Counted from the first letter of the stretch, positions 9,843 through 20,453 are shown. The stretch: 45,371 nt of DNA from Prochlorococcus sp. AG-679-K21 (GCA_003208885.1 QCUP01000006.1:1-45371), one strand, 5' to 3'. The notes: generated by a model not told the origin, from the sequence alone. Numbers and translations are program-made.

Positions 9843-11153
9843 TTAAACATCTTTATGAGTATATATTGATTTTCCAGATAAAAAATCGTCAACAATATGG
9901 CCTTTGCCTCTTAAAAAATACTTATAAGTTACTAATCCCTCTAGTCCTACCGGACCTCTTGGGGGTAATGTCTGAGTAGATATTCCAACTTCCGCGCCAA
10001 AGCCATATCTAAAACCATCTGCAAATCTTGTTGAGCAATTATGAAAAACGCCTGCGCTATCAATCTCGCTCATGAATTTATTGGCATTACTAATATTTTC
10101 AGTAACTATTCCATCTGTATGTTTTGAACTAAATTTTTGTATATGAGCAATGGCCTTATCTAAATCATCAACAATTTTTACGGAGAGAATAAGATCTAGA
10201 TATTCAGTTTGCCAGTCTTTGTAATTAGCTTCAAATGCAACACCCATTTGGACTGATTTTTCATCTCCAATCAATTTAACATCGTTGGAATTAAAAATCG
10301 GAATCGCTTTTTTTAAAAAGTTAGAGGCAATATCTTTATGTACTAAAAGAGTCTCAACAGAATTACATGCAGCTGGATATTGAACCTTACTATCTAAAGC
10401 CACTTTTAATCCAATATCTAGATTTGCTTCATTATCTATATACAAATGACAAATTCCATCAGCATGTCCCAAGACAGGAATCGTTGTATTTTCCTGTATA
10501 AATTTTACGAGTTCATTACTTCCTCTTGGAATAATTAAATTTATAAATTTTTCTAAATTCAGCATTGCCATACTATCTTTTCTACTTGTTAATAAACAAA
10601 TTGTCTTTTCATCAAGATTTGATTTTTGTAAACCCTTCTTTAGTGCAGAAACTATTGCAAGATTAGTAAGATTTGCTTCACTTCCCCCTTTAAGCATTAC
10701 TCCATTACCGGATCTAATTGCCAAAGAACTTATTTGCATTACAGCATCAGGTCTTGATTCAAAAATAACTCCTAATACTCCTATAGGAACTGTTTTTCTT
10801 TCAAGAACTAACCCTTCAGAAAGTTCCTTTTTTATTTGTATTTGGCCAACCGGATCTGATAAATTGCCAACTTTTCTTATCCCTTCGATTCCTGATATTA
10901 GTTTTTCTTTTGATAACTTCAATCTAGAAAGTAAAGCCTTAGGAATTCCTTTATTTTTTGCTTTTATATAATCTTCAATATTAGCCTCAATTATTTCTTT
11001 AGAGTTTTTTTCTAAAGAATCAGCCATTAAGTTCAAGGCTCTAATTCTCTCATTATTTTTGGTTTGGCTTGTTTTAATTGAAGCTAGACGTAGTTGCTCT
11101 GCTTTATCTAAAAGATCAGTATCAGGTATCGGAACTTCAAATATATCAGTCAT
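9843..11153 (-). CDS. proA: Gamma-glutamyl phosphate reductase
   Basis: Reduces gamma-glutamyl phosphate with NADPH to glutamate semialdehyde, the second step of proline synthesis. The protein is 436 residues, within the normal range, and has the aldehyde-dehydrogenase superfamily fold. The catalytic Cys is at 263 in YPAACNSVETLL. The cofactor-binding segment includes PIGVLGVIFESRPD, and a signature near the C terminus is FGAEVGISTQ. The gene begins 64 bases downstream of the tamB-like gene's stop on the same strand. No proB is present in the window. Confidence 0.95.
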   Translation of the reverse strand: MTDIFEVPIPDTDLLDKAEQLRLASIKTSQTKNNERIRALNLMADSLEKNSKEIIEANIEDYIKAKNKGIPKALLSRLKLSKEKLISGIEGIRKVGNLSDPVGQIQIKKELSEGLVLERKTVPIGVLGVIFESRPDAVMQISSLAIRSGNGVMLKGGSEANLTNLAIVSALKKGLQKSNLDEKTICLLTSRKDSMAMLNLEKFINLIIPRGSNELVKFIQENTTIPVLGHADGICHLYIDNEANLDIGLKVALDSKVQYPAACNSVETLLVHKDIASNFLKKAIPIFNSNDVKLIGDEKSVQMGVAFEANYKDWQTEYLDLILSVKIVDDLDKAIAHIQKFSSKHTDGIVTENISNANKFMSEIDSAGVFHNCSTRFADGFRYGFGAEVGISTQTLPPRGPVGLEGLVTYKYFLRGKGHIVDDFLSGKSIYTHKDV

Positions 11154-11217
11154 AATATAAATTAACTAATACTTATAATAATTCAAAATAAGCACTCTTT
11201 AAACTTTATTTAAGGAA

Positions 11218-14200
11218 TTAATATCTGAAAAACAATTGAACTTGACTTTTCCACTCTCCCTCGGAATCAATAGAACCTAATAATTCTAAGTTTGGATTAG
11301 CTTGTAAAGTCAGTATCCCTAAAGGGGGTAAATCATCTCTATCTGGAGTAGCTTGAACAGAAAAGTTTACTCTATCAGTAATATCAAGACCTATTTCAGC
11401 AATCCAAGCTTGAGTAGACAACCCAGTATTTGAAGATGATTCATCTGTATCATCTAAGTCAAGGTTTTCATTAGAAAAAACATTATTAATTGGTTCATTA
11501 TTTTCAATTAGGGCAGGATATAAAGACAATTGAAATTTCTCACTAAATGCATTTGCGGTATTTATTTGAGAAATAAATGCTCTATTTATTAAATTTGCGG
11601 AGTTTCCTCCTATCAAACCAATAATTTGAGATCTGTTATAACTTGGAGTACTTCTTAATTGTATTTTTTTATTTTCATCCTCAAATGATAATTGATCTAG
11701 AAATCCTTCATATGATGCTTCGATTTTTATAAGTCTTGTATTACCGATTCCAACCGCTCCAAAGCCACTTGAACTAACATTCGCATCTTGGCCACTTGAA
11801 ATATTGAGATCTTGATCATTTTCACTAATTGGTATTATTGAATCTGGAACTTTACTGATAAGTGAAAAGTTAATAAAAGGAACAATACCACTTCTTGAGG
11901 CAAATAAAATATAATTTTCTTTATTTTTGTCTAATCTGAATGGTGTTGTATATAAATTTGCTGTACCTCTACTTAAATTAATAAGGCCTCTGGCATTTAA
12001 ATCTTCTCCAACTTGTCCATTAAAACTTAAATCTAACTTGGTATCTAAATAAGCCTTTACTATCCCTGCATATTGAATTCTAAAATCTGGGCCAAGTTTT
12101 AATATTAAATTCTTAAAACTTAAATTTTCAAGATAATTTGGGAGATTTTCTCCTAAAAGAAAAGAATTTAATATGGTCTCATTAGAAATTATTTCAATAT
12201 TCTTATCTTTTTTCCAAAATAGTTCAGGCCAATTGCTCTCATAATTCCTTCCTTTAACATTATTTTTTTTATTATTTTTTTTATTATTTTTTTTATTAGC
12301 ATTGTTTAAATTAATAAAACCGTTATTTAGTGCTAAGTTTCCACTAAATATAGGTTCTTTGAATGATCCATCAATATTGATTTTAGAGTCAGTTAGAAAT
12401 TTCATATTATTAGATTTAATAGTAAAATTATTACTTAATAATCTAAAATCTGTTTCATTTAAAATTCCTTTATTATAAAAAGGCAAAACCCCCTTAATAA
12501 AAATATTTCCAGAATTATCATCAGAAGCCTCAAAGCTTTTAATTTCTATTTGATCAAAATCGAAAATTATTGTGCTATTGATATTTTTAATGACATTACT
12601 ATAAATATCAATTTCAGAATCCTTAATAAAAACAAAACCATTAGCAATAGGTTTATTAAGAGTTCCTTTTATTATCATTCTTAGAGTTACATCACCTTTC
12701 TTAAAAGTAAAATAATCTCCAGCAAAGATATCGACTAATTCAATAAACTTTCCATTACCATTTAATCTCAAGTCTAATTTATCCAGAGTATTAAAGGGAA
12801 TAGAACCTGAAATATTTATTGGGGTATTTGAATTATTCAATAAAAAAGATAACTCTAAATCAAGAATTGAATCAATATATTGGACTTCTCCAATATCTAA
12901 TGTGATCGGGCTATTATTAACAGATATATTATTTGAAGAAATATTAGTCGTAAAGATTTTTTTATCTAGATTATAAAGTAAATTAATATCCAAATTTCCT
13001 TTAAAATCTCTAGGTTTATCTAAAAAGATATTTATAGTTTTTAAAGGTAATTTATTAATATTTATAAAACCTTTTCCTGTAAAAAGTCCTCCTTCTAAAT
13101 CTAGAGAAAACTCTTCTTTAGAACTTTTCTTAGTTTCGCTTTTAATATCAAGATATCCATTTAATTTAGTTTTTAATCTAAAATTAGATCTATTATCACC
13201 TGCTATCGATACATTTGCATCATATCTACTTTTAAATTTTCCTAAATATCTTTTTAAATTAAATTTATCTTCCAAAGATTTATTATTATTTAAAAAATTA
13301 TTTATAAAAAGTATTTTTTCGTTAAATGAGCTATCAATATTATCAATTTCTATATCATCCAAAGCTCCAGAATTACTATTAGGAAGAACTTGTTTATTAT
13401 CAAAATTTAAAATATCGACTGCTGTTAGTAATGTCCAACTAGTACTAATATTATTAAAAATTATATTAAAATTATCATCTTTATTAGAATCATATTCAAT
13501 ATCAATCATACCTCCATCAATTGGATATAATGATGAATTAATATAAAGTGATTTATCATTAAACGTAAAATCAAATAATGAATTAGCAAACTTTATATTC
13601 CTATATTTGCCCAAACTCCAAGCTAAACGACCATCAAAATAAGTTTGATCTTTAGATAAAAAACCAGAACCATTAACAATACCACTAACTCTATCGAATT
13701 CATTATTACTAATAGCCAATTCAAGCTCATCTAAAGGAAAATTATTTGCATTCCAAAGATACTTATCATCATCTTTAACTAAATTTATACTACCTTTATT
13801 AGAATTGAATATTCTGCTAAAGGTTATATTCTCTAATTTAATATTTGAATCAAGATTAAAGGTAAGAAAAGAAGGCACAGGTGAATATCTATTCTTCATA
13901 TTTACTACATATTTATTATTTTGATTTTTGATCTCACCCTCCCATATTTCTCTTATCCTTATACCTTTGTAATGAGGATAATCAACATTGAAATTTATTT
14001 GAATATCAGGTTTATTTATCTCACCATTTAATTCGCCTTTTGCAGTAATAAAACCTCTTATCTTATCTTTACGGAAAATATTTAAATTAGATAATTGGGT
14101 TCTATTTAGAATAAAACTTGAATTAATATTTCCAAAATTTATTCCCCTTTTATCAAACCAATATGGCATTTCTCCCGATAATTGTATTTCAGGATTTAAA

Positions 14201-15120
14201 CTATCTAAATAACCAACATTACCTTTTAAATTTATATTATTAATATTTTTATTTAAAGGAACATTTAGATCAAAATCCGAGATCAAAGTACCATAATTAA
14301 GATTTTTTATATTGGCGATAATTTCATTGCCTTGGCATAAAAACCTAATAGAATCAGCTTTTATATCCTCTACTAATTTATTGGTTTTTAACCTTAAGTT
14401 ATTCAAAGAAAGATTTCCATTGCAAAAAGTTTTTTTGGGAGATTTATAAAATTTAAAATTGGATTTAATTTGTCCACCTCTTAAGGCAAATTTCCTATCA
14501 CCAAAAATATACTCAGAATCCTTCAAATTTATACCCCTAGATAATATCTCGAGATTCAAAAAGTCTTTATTTAATTTAGTATTTAGTTTTAAATTTAAAT
14601 TACCTTTGCCCTTAGTATATGTCTGTAAATTACCAATAAAATGCTGAAATTTTGATTTGTATATTAATTTCCCTTTTAGTTTAGTCTCTATTCCAATATC
14701 ATTTAATTTGAAATTTGCAGGTTCTTTTAAATTAAAATTCAGATCATACTTTACTTTATTTTTAATAAATCTTTTTTCATTATTATCAAATTCTCCTCTT
14801 TTGAAAAAAGAATTATTTATTTCAATTTTAGTTTTTTTTGGTGTTACATTAAAAATCCATCTTTGATTTAAAAATGATCTAATTGGCATAATGCCTATAT
14901 ATAGATCCTTCACAAAGATTTCAGAATTTAAATTTTTATTATCAACAACTTTTAGATTTTTTAAAGAAATGCCAAGAAATCTGATCCCTGAATAAACACC
15001 CAAATCTACTTCTTTATTTAGATATTTTTCTATCCTATCTTCAAGTATGTTTTTTCTATTATTATAAAAATCTTCAAGAAACTTATTTAGCAACAAAGTT
15101 CCTAAAAAACTAATTGACAA
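11218..15120 (-). CDS. tamB: TamB/DUF490-like inner-membrane-anchored translocation protein
   Basis: A 1300-residue TamB-family protein, probably a periplasm-spanning bridge between inner and outer membranes. The body is long, repetitive and beta-strand-rich, rich in Asn, Ile and Phe. The last ~330 residues fit the conserved DUF490 domain: an RGLINLSRGTANLYTTPFRL segment, an IKLIEASYEG-like strand, a QIIGLIGG motif, and a Phe/Tyr-ending tail (QVQLFFRY) like an outer-membrane strand. A low-complexity KKNN repeat lies near residue 945. The annotated start is TTG and includes only part of a hydrophobic anchor; the same frame continues upstream with a better anchor (see findings). Function is inferred from the family. 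Confidence 0.82.
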   Translation of the reverse strand: MSISFLGTLLLNKFLEDFYNNRKNILEDRIEKYLNKEVDLGVYSGIRFLGISLKNLKVVDNKNLNSEIFVKDLYIGIMPIRSFLNQRWIFNVTPKKTKIEINNSFFKRGEFDNNEKRFIKNKVKYDLNFNLKEPANFKLNDIGIETKLKGKLIYKSKFQHFIGNLQTYTKGKGNLNLKLNTKLNKDFLNLEILSRGINLKDSEYIFGDRKFALRGGQIKSNFKFYKSPKKTFCNGNLSLNNLRLKTNKLVEDIKADSIRFLCQGNEIIANIKNLNYGTLISDFDLNVPLNKNINNINLKGNVGYLDSLNPEIQLSGEMPYWFDKRGINFGNINSSFILNRTQLSNLNIFRKDKIRGFITAKGELNGEINKPDIQINFNVDYPHYKGIRIREIWEGEIKNQNNKYVVNMKNRYSPVPSFLTFNLDSNIKLENITFSRIFNSNKGSINLVKDDDKYLWNANNFPLDELELAISNNEFDRVSGIVNGSGFLSKDQTYFDGRLAWSLGKYRNIKFANSLFDFTFNDKSLYINSSLYPIDGGMIDIEYDSNKDDNFNIIFNNISTSWTLLTAVDILNFDNKQVLPNSNSGALDDIEIDNIDSSFNEKILFINNFLNNNKSLEDKFNLKRYLGKFKSRYDANVSIAGDNRSNFRLKTKLNGYLDIKSETKKSSKEEFSLDLEGGLFTGKGFININKLPLKTINIFLDKPRDFKGNLDINLLYNLDKKIFTTNISSNNISVNNSPITLDIGEVQYIDSILDLELSFLLNNSNTPINISGSIPFNTLDKLDLRLNGNGKFIELVDIFAGDYFTFKKGDVTLRMIIKGTLNKPIANGFVFIKDSEIDIYSNVIKNINSTIIFDFDQIEIKSFEASDDNSGNIFIKGVLPFYNKGILNETDFRLLSNNFTIKSNNMKFLTDSKINIDGSFKEPIFSGNLALNNGFINLNNANKKNNKKNNKKNNVKGRNYESNWPELFWKKDKNIEIISNETILNSFLLGENLPNYLENLSFKNLILKLGPDFRIQYAGIVKAYLDTKLDLSFNGQVGEDLNARGLINLSRGTANLYTTPFRLDKNKENYILFASRSGIVPFINFSLISKVPDSIIPISENDQDLNISSGQDANVSSSGFGAVGIGNTRLIKIEASYEGFLDQLSFEDENKKIQLRSTPSYNRSQIIGLIGGNSANLINRAFISQINTANAFSEKFQLSLYPALIENNEPINNVFSNENLDLDDTDESSSNTGLSTQAWIAEIGLDITDRVNFSVQATPDRDDLPPLGILTLQANPNLELLGSIDSEGEWKSQVQLFFRY
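12259..12294. repeat. Three perfect 12-bp tandem units inside the tamB-like gene
   Basis: Three exact copies of ATTATTTTTTTT (plus strand) run head to tail, with a 4-base partial fourth copy. On the coding strand each unit contains an A8 tract and encodes Lys-Lys-Asn-Asn in frame. The repeat lies between two beta-rich parts of the protein and looks like a flexible linker generated by slippage. Its copy number is likely to vary between strains without breaking the frame. Confidence 0.85.
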
Positions 15121-15242
15121 AACAGTCCCTAAGAAAAAAAGCTTTTTATTAAGAATTAGAGATCTAATTTTTTTTCAAGTTAGAAGCCCAAAATAGAGTA
15201 GGCTTACAAAATATAAGAAATTAATCAGGTTAAAGCCACTAA

Positions 15243-15686
15243 ATGTCTTTTTTTGAACTATTAAAGAATACACCTAAGATATTTGGGTTTTTAGGGATAT
15301 TTCTTTTTCTTGTTACTTTAATTGCATTTATTTTTAACTTTAATTTTAAATTTAGAATTACGGGAGCAACTATATTTTCATTATTACTCTCTTTGAGCAG
15401 TTGGGCTTTTATACAAAGCTATTCAGATAATACAAAAATAGATGGAGCAAAATATGTTCCAATTGTTTATGATAATGGATTTGATTTAATTGTTACAAAA
15501 GCTGATAGTGAATTTCCAGAGGAAGCAATTGAGCCAACTTTAAGGCAATTATCTGAAAATCTTAAAAAAGGTAGTAGATCAGGATCAAACGTTAAAATTA
15601 TAATTAGGAAACTTGATAAGATATCCGATGACGTTAGTAAGCCAGTAATTATTGGAGAAATAGAAAAAAGCTTTAATATGAATTAA
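15243..15686 (+). CDS. Ycf51/DUF2518-like membrane protein
   Basis: A 147-residue protein with two N-terminal membrane segments (about residues 13-31 and 36-56) followed by a soluble domain of about 90 residues containing the segment YVPIVYDNGFDLIV. This arrangement and length fit the cyanobacterial and plastid Ycf51 (DUF2518) family; the assignment is from recall, not a search. The function of the family is not known to me. It is divergent from the tamB-like gene across a 122-base gap, and is followed after 8 bases by the DUF4332-like gene, so the two are likely co-transcribed. Confidence 0.7.
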   Translation: MSFFELLKNTPKIFGFLGIFLFLVTLIAFIFNFNFKFRITGATIFSLLLSLSSWAFIQSYSDNTKIDGAKYVPIVYDNGFDLIVTKADSEFPEEAIEPTLRQLSENLKKGSRSGSNVKIIIRKLDKISDDVSKPVIIGEIEKSFNMN

Positions 15687-15694
15687 ACGAATAA

Positions 15695-16102
15695 ATGGTA
15701 GATGAAAAATTTTTAGAAATTTTACCTGAGAATTTCAGACATGAAAAGTCTTTTTTAATTAAAAGGAAACTAGATGACATTAAAAGATTAAGTCAACTTA
15801 GTGATTCTGAATTAAATAACATTCTAAAATCTCACTCATTATGTACATTAAATAATTTAAGAAAAATTAGAGCTATCGCTAATTTTAAAAATCAGCTTTC
15901 AATAACTCCATATGAATCTTATTTACTATTACATTGTGGGATAGGGTCTATCAAATCTCTTTCAGTTTTAAACCCATATGATCTCAAAGAGAGAATTGGA
16001 AGGTTGGAGAGAAGTCTTAGAACTAATACTCAAACAAATATAACTTTATCCACTTTAAAAGATTGGATAAAAAGGGCTAGTGAAATCTGTAAATCTATTT
16101 AA
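15695..16102 (+). CDS. DUF4332-like helix-hairpin-helix protein
   Basis: A 135-residue soluble, mostly helical protein. It shows repeated short helical units such as LSQLSDSELNNILKSH and YLLLHCGIGSIKSLSVLNP, the second resembling a helix-hairpin-helix GIGSI turn. This matches the DUF4332 type common in cyanobacteria. The HhH-like turn suggests nucleic-acid or protein binding, but this is inference. It follows the Ycf51-like gene after 8 bases and its stop codon lies at the base of a putative terminator hairpin. Confidence 0.65.
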   Translation: MVDEKFLEILPENFRHEKSFLIKRKLDDIKRLSQLSDSELNNILKSHSLCTLNNLRKIRAIANFKNQLSITPYESYLLLHCGIGSIKSLSVLNPYDLKERIGRLERSLRTNTQTNITLSTLKDWIKRASEICKSI

Positions 16103-16125
16103 AATCTTGGTTAAAAGATTTTTTT
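16101..16125 (+). terminator. Putative AT-rich intrinsic terminator after the DUF4332-like gene
   Basis: An 8-bp perfect inverted repeat (AAAATCTT and AAGATTTT) with a 6-base loop, followed by further Ts. It begins inside the stop codon of the DUF4332-like gene. The stem has only two G-C pairs, so it is weak; it may end the two-gene unit that starts at 15243. Confidence 0.4.
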
Positions 16126-16155
16126 AATGTAGAATTTATAAAAGATTATAAATAA

Positions 16156-16422
16156 ATGAATAACTTTTTTTTATTATCATTTTTATCGATAAGCTATTTA
16201 AATCCTGTTTTAAGTCAATCAAATCTTTTGGAAAGCGTCAAAAAGAATCCTGCTGATGCAATTAAGATCTGTAATAAATTTAAAGAATTAAACTCAAAAG
16301 GCATCTCAGCAAGTTCAGATAAAGCTATAGAATTTGTTTCAAAAAAAAATAACTTGAATCCAATTAATGCTGAAATTCTATCTATTTATGTAATTGGACT
16401 TCATTGTCCTCAGGTTATATAA
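16156..16422 (+). CDS. Small exported hypothetical protein
   Basis: An 88-residue protein that I do not recognise. The first ~20 residues form a signal-peptide-like hydrophobic stretch ending in PVLSQS, so cleavage near residue 21 would leave a soluble ~68-residue helical domain. A Cys near 37 and another near the C terminus (LHCPQV) could form a disulfide. It is 8 bases before the CocE-type hydrolase, which suggests co-transcription. Confidence 0.65.
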   Translation: MNNFFLLSFLSISYLNPVLSQSNLLESVKKNPADAIKICNKFKELNSKGISASSDKAIEFVSKKNNLNPINAEILSIYVIGLHCPQVI

Positions 16423-16430
16423 ACACTTAA

Positions 16431-18008
16431 ATGCGGGAAGTAAAATGGGTTGATAAGTCTTTAAGATTAAATGATGGGGTTGAACTAGTATCAAGAATTT
16501 GGACACCTAAAGAAAAAGGTTCTTGGCCCGCTTTATTAATGAGACAACCATATGGAAGAGAAATAGCTTCAACAATTACTTATTCTCATCCTGAATGGTG
16601 GGCTTCAAAGGGATACGTTGTAGTAGTACAAGATGTTAGAGGTCAGGGATCATCTGGTGGGGTATTCAAAGGGTTTTCTCAAGAACCTAGTGATACATCA
16701 GAAACGCACCAATGGGTAAGATCTCTAAAAGAATGCAATGGAAAACTTGGCTTATATGGCTTTTCATATCAAGGATTAACACAACTTACAGGAACAAAAG
16801 ATTCAAAGCCTCCTGATTGCTTATCGCCCGCAATGACGGGGATAGATTTTAAAAATCATTGGAGTTCGGATGGGGGGGCTTTTTGGTGGAATAATAATAT
16901 TTCTTGGGGATTACAAATAGCTGCCTTAAAGATGAGAAGGGAAAATAATTTTTTAGGTTGGGAAGAAATAATATCAGCCCTAGAAAATAAAAGTTATTTA
17001 AGAAAAGGAATAGATCTTTTAAAAAGATATGATCCCAATAACTTCGTACTTGAATGGCTTAACAATCTAAATCAAAATAAAGATTTTCTAGAGATAAAAC
17101 TAATTACATCATGGCTAAAAAAACCAATGTTAATTATTGGAGGTCTTTGGGATCCTCATTTAGGAGGTGCATTTGACCTTTATCAAAAATCAATAGCCGC
17201 AGGTGGAAATCCTGACATAATTATTGGGAATTCTACGCATCTGAATTGGTGGGAGGGATCACAAAAAACTCTTTTAGATTTTTTTGATACCCACCTCAAA
17301 AAAGATAAAGAAGTTAATAAAACAAGTTCTTTTAAACATAAAAAAATTTGGAATCTTTCATTAAAAAAATGGGATCTAATTGAAGAGGACAATATTCATT
17401 ATTGCAAGTTTGGTCTTGAAAGCAAAGGCACAGCAAATGTCGAAATTATAGATGGAAGTCTCAACTTGAATTCAAGAGGGTCGGGCTGGTTTTCAATTGT
17501 TCATGATCCGTGGAGGCCATTTCAAGCAGACGGAGGACACTTAGGTCCAAATCCTGGCTTGTTTGATAGATATCTTTTTGACAAAAGATTAGATGTGGGT
17601 GTTTTTCAAACCAATCCCTTCCAAAAAGATCTTCAGCTTTCAGGAATACCTATACTTGAAACCTCTGTAAAGAGTGATAAGAAAAGCTTTGATATATGCC
17701 TTGCTTTATCTCTAGTTAATGAACAAGATAAAACTGTTAAACAATTTTCTACTGGATTTTTAAGAGTTAAAAACTCACAAAGAGACGAAAAATGTGATTG
17801 TAAAATCTCAATGCATCCTACTAACATTACGATTCTAAAAGGTACAAAACTAAGGTTATCTATATCAGCAGCTGCATACCCAGCTATTGGTGTTAATTCA
17901 GGATTTGGTGACGATCTGATTGGTGCTCCAACTATTAATCACAAAATAATAACTTTGAGTTTTGAACTTAATAAAACATTTATGAGAATGACTCCATTTT
18001 TTAATTAA
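16431..18008 (+). CDS. CocE/NonD-family serine hydrolase (X-Pro dipeptidyl-peptidase-like)
   Basis: A 525-residue alpha/beta hydrolase with the two-part CocE architecture. The catalytic domain (about 1-290) has DVRGQGSSGG, the nucleophile elbow GFSYQG (Ser112), the acid in GLWDPH (Asp241) and a His in NSTHLNWW (His270), so a complete triad is visible. The C-terminal ~220 residues form the jelly-roll domain (PepX_C type). No signal peptide is seen. Family members hydrolyse acyl esters, beta-lactam side chains or X-Pro peptides; the substrate here is unknown. It follows a small exported-protein gene after 8 bases, and 54 bases separate it from glgB. Confidence 0.85.
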   Translation: MREVKWVDKSLRLNDGVELVSRIWTPKEKGSWPALLMRQPYGREIASTITYSHPEWWASKGYVVVVQDVRGQGSSGGVFKGFSQEPSDTSETHQWVRSLKECNGKLGLYGFSYQGLTQLTGTKDSKPPDCLSPAMTGIDFKNHWSSDGGAFWWNNNISWGLQIAALKMRRENNFLGWEEIISALENKSYLRKGIDLLKRYDPNNFVLEWLNNLNQNKDFLEIKLITSWLKKPMLIIGGLWDPHLGGAFDLYQKSIAAGGNPDIIIGNSTHLNWWEGSQKTLLDFFDTHLKKDKEVNKTSSFKHKKIWNLSLKKWDLIEEDNIHYCKFGLESKGTANVEIIDGSLNLNSRGSGWFSIVHDPWRPFQADGGHLGPNPGLFDRYLFDKRLDVGVFQTNPFQKDLQLSGIPILETSVKSDKKSFDICLALSLVNEQDKTVKQFSTGFLRVKNSQRDEKCDCKISMHPTNITILKGTKLRLSISAAAYPAIGVNSGFGDDLIGAPTINHKIITLSFELNKTFMRMTPFFN

Positions 18009-18062
18009 TTTTTTTTATTTGGTTGATAATTTGATAAACTAATTTCTTAACAGCTACCAGTC

Positions 18063-20327
18063 ATGAAAGAAACTATTCAAACAGACTGGATTAAATCAGA
18101 AGCTTTCAACCTCGAAAATTGTTGCAATGATAATCCATTAAATATTTTAGGTCCCCATTTCGTTAATGGAAAGTGGGTAACAAGAGTATGGATGCCTGAG
18201 GCCGATGAAGTAAATATTACTTTTAAAGATAAAACATATAAAACAACTACGTTAAATCATAAATGGCTGTTTGAAGTAACACTTCCTGAAGACCCCCAAA
18301 ATAATTATCAAATAAATGTACTAAGAGGAGGAGTTTCTCATTCACAGCATGATCCTTGGGCTTTCAGGGAAGAATGGATGGGGGAATTAGACAGACACCT
18401 TTTTGCTGAAGGTAATCACCATCATATTTGGGAAAAAATGGGGGCTCACATCCATGAAGAGACAAATCAAAAAGGGGTAATGTTCTGTATTTGGGCACCA
18501 AATGCAAAATCAATCTCAATAATCGGAGATATAAATTCTTGGGACGGGAGACATCATCCTATGCAAAAGAGGTTAGGTGGTATTTGGGAATTATTTATGC
18601 CAACAATGAAAGAAGGAGATGCTTATAAATATGAAATAAGAACTCAACAAGGACATATTTATGAAAAAGCAGATCCATATGGTTTCCTTCATGAAGTCAG
18701 ACCCCAAAATGGCTCAATAGTATCTAGGCTAAATAATTTTAATTGGGAAGATAGTTCTTGGATAACTAATAGAGATTCATCTAGTCAAATTAATAAACCT
18801 ATTTCAGTTTATGAGATGCATTTGGGAAGTTGGATGCACGATTCAATTGATAATAAATATATTGAAAAAAATGGACAGTCAAGATCTCCAGTTCCTGCAG
18901 CAGACTTAAAACCTGGGACAAGGTTTTTAACTTATCCAGAGTTAACAGAAAAACTTATCCCATATGTAAAAGAAAGAGGATTTACTCATATCGAATTAAT
19001 GCCTATTTCAGAACATCCTTTCGATGGATCCTGGGGCTATCAAGTCACTGGTTGGTACGCCCCAACAAGTAGATATGGTACTCCTAATGAATTCAAAGAG
19101 TTTATAAATAGATGCCATGAAGAGGGTATAGGTGTAATTCTCGACTGGGTTCCTGGCCATTTTCCAAAAGATAAGCATGGTTTAGCTTTCTTTGATGGTT
19201 GTCATCTTTACGAACATGGTGATCCTCGTATTGGAGAGCATAAAGAATGGGGTACTTTAATATTTAACTACAGTAGAAATGAGGTAAGGAATTTTTTAGT
19301 AGCAAACCTTATTTATTGGTTTGAAGAATTCCATATTGATGGGATAAGAGTAGATGCTGTAGCTTCAATGTTATATAGAGACTATTTACGTCCTGATGGT
19401 GAATGGATTCCAAATGAAAATGGCGGGAATGAAAATTTAGAAGCTGTTAAATTTCTTCAGCAAGCAAACCATGTACTTTTTCAGCATTTTCCAGGAGCAC
19501 TATCTATTGCTGAAGAATCCACAACTTGGCCAATGGTTACCGAGCCTACAAATGTAGGTGGGCTAGGTTTCAATTTAAAATGGAATATGGGGTGGATGCA
19601 CGATATGCTCGATTATTTTGAAATAGATCCTTGGTTTAGGCAATTTCATCAAAATAGTGTGACCTTTTCAATAACTTATAATTACACCGAAAATTTTATG
19701 CTTGCCCTTAGTCACGATGAAGTTGTTCATGGGAAAAGTCATCTTTTACATAAAATGCCTGGAGATGATTGGAAAAAATTCGCGAATACAAGGGCTTTAT
19801 TGACTTACATGTGGACGCATCCTGGTAAAAAGACAATTTTTATGGGAATGGAATTTGGACAAAGGCAAGAATGGAATGTTTGGGATGATCTTCAATGGGA
19901 ACTATTAGAATTTGAACCCCATAAAGGTATTAGAAACTTGGTTGATGACTTAAATAAACTTTATAAAAATGAGCCATCTTTATGGAAAAATGACTTTGAT
20001 CCTTATGGATTCCAATGGATAGATTGCGATGACACTTCTAATTCAGTTATCAGTTTTATGAGAAGGGAAAATGAAAGTAATGAATGGCTTGTAGTTGTGG
20101 CAAACTTTACCCCTAACTTTCATGGATCCTATAAAATAGGTGTTCCTCTTGAGGGTTTTTATAAAGAAATTTTCAATTCAGACGGTTCTAGATATGGCGG
20201 CAGTAACAAAGGGAATATGGGAGGGAAGGAAACTTTAAAATATAATATTCATAATTATGAAAATGCTCTTGAAATTGTTTTACCACCCCTAAGTGTAAGT
20301 ATCTTTAAGCATCAATTAAAGAAATAA
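18063..20327 (+). CDS. glgB: 1,4-alpha-glucan branching enzyme
   Basis: Introduces alpha-1,6 branches into glycogen. The 754-residue GH13 protein has an N-terminal CBM48-like module (about 115-215), an additional N-terminal domain typical of cyanobacterial enzymes, the TIM barrel with [31 protein letters not shown] (nucleophile Asp), IAEEST (acid/base Glu) and [10 protein letters not shown] (transition-state Asp), and a C-terminal beta domain. All catalytic residues are present. A 126-base gap to hemE follows. The ATG start follows a short AT-rich leader with no clear Shine-Dalgarno. Confidence 0.97.
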   Translation: MKETIQTDWIKSEAFNLENCCNDNPLNILGPHFVNGKWVTRVWMPEADEVNITFKDKTYKTTTLNHKWLFEVTLPEDPQNNYQINVLRGGVSHSQHDPWAFREEWMGELDRHLFAEGNHHHIWEKMGAHIHEETNQKGVMFCIWAPNAKSISIIGDINSWDGRHHPMQKRLGGIWELFMPTMKEGDAYKYEIRTQQGHIYEKADPYGFLHEVRPQNGSIVSRLNNFNWEDSSWITNRDSSSQINKPISVYEMHLGSWMHDSIDNKYIEKNGQSRSPVPAADLKPGTRFLTYPELTEKLIPYVKERGFTHIELMPISEHPFDGSWGYQVTGWYAPTSRYGTPNEFKEFINRCHEEGIGVILDWVPGHFPKDKHGLAFFDGCHLYEHGDPRIGEHKEWGTLIFNYSRNEVRNFLVANLIYWFEEFHIDGIRVDAVASMLYRDYLRPDGEWIPNENGGNENLEAVKFLQQANHVLFQHFPGALSIAEESTTWPMVTEPTNVGGLGFNLKWNMGWMHDMLDYFEIDPWFRQFHQNSVTFSITYNYTENFMLALSHDEVVHGKSHLLHKMPGDDWKKFANTRALLTYMWTHPGKKTIFMGMEFGQRQEWNVWDDLQWELLEFEPHKGIRNLVDDLNKLYKNEPSLWKNDFDPYGFQWIDCDDTSNSVISFMRRENESNEWLVVVANFTPNFHGSYKIGVPLEGFYKEIFNSDGSRYGGSNKGNMGGKETLKYNIHNYENALEIVLPPLSVSIFKHQLKK

Positions 20328-20453
20328 TAAAGGTTTATTAATTAGTCAATTTCATTTAATTCTTCACATAGTGAATTTAATCTGCTCCACGTTGTAAAAT
20401 TTTTAGGTTAAAGATTTTTAATTTTTAAAAAAAAATCATATTGAACTCAAAAA

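Noticed and set aside
14459-14866. Plus-strand open frames opposite the tamB-like gene
   Set aside because: Low-complexity hydrophobic products in frames antisense to a long clearly coding gene.
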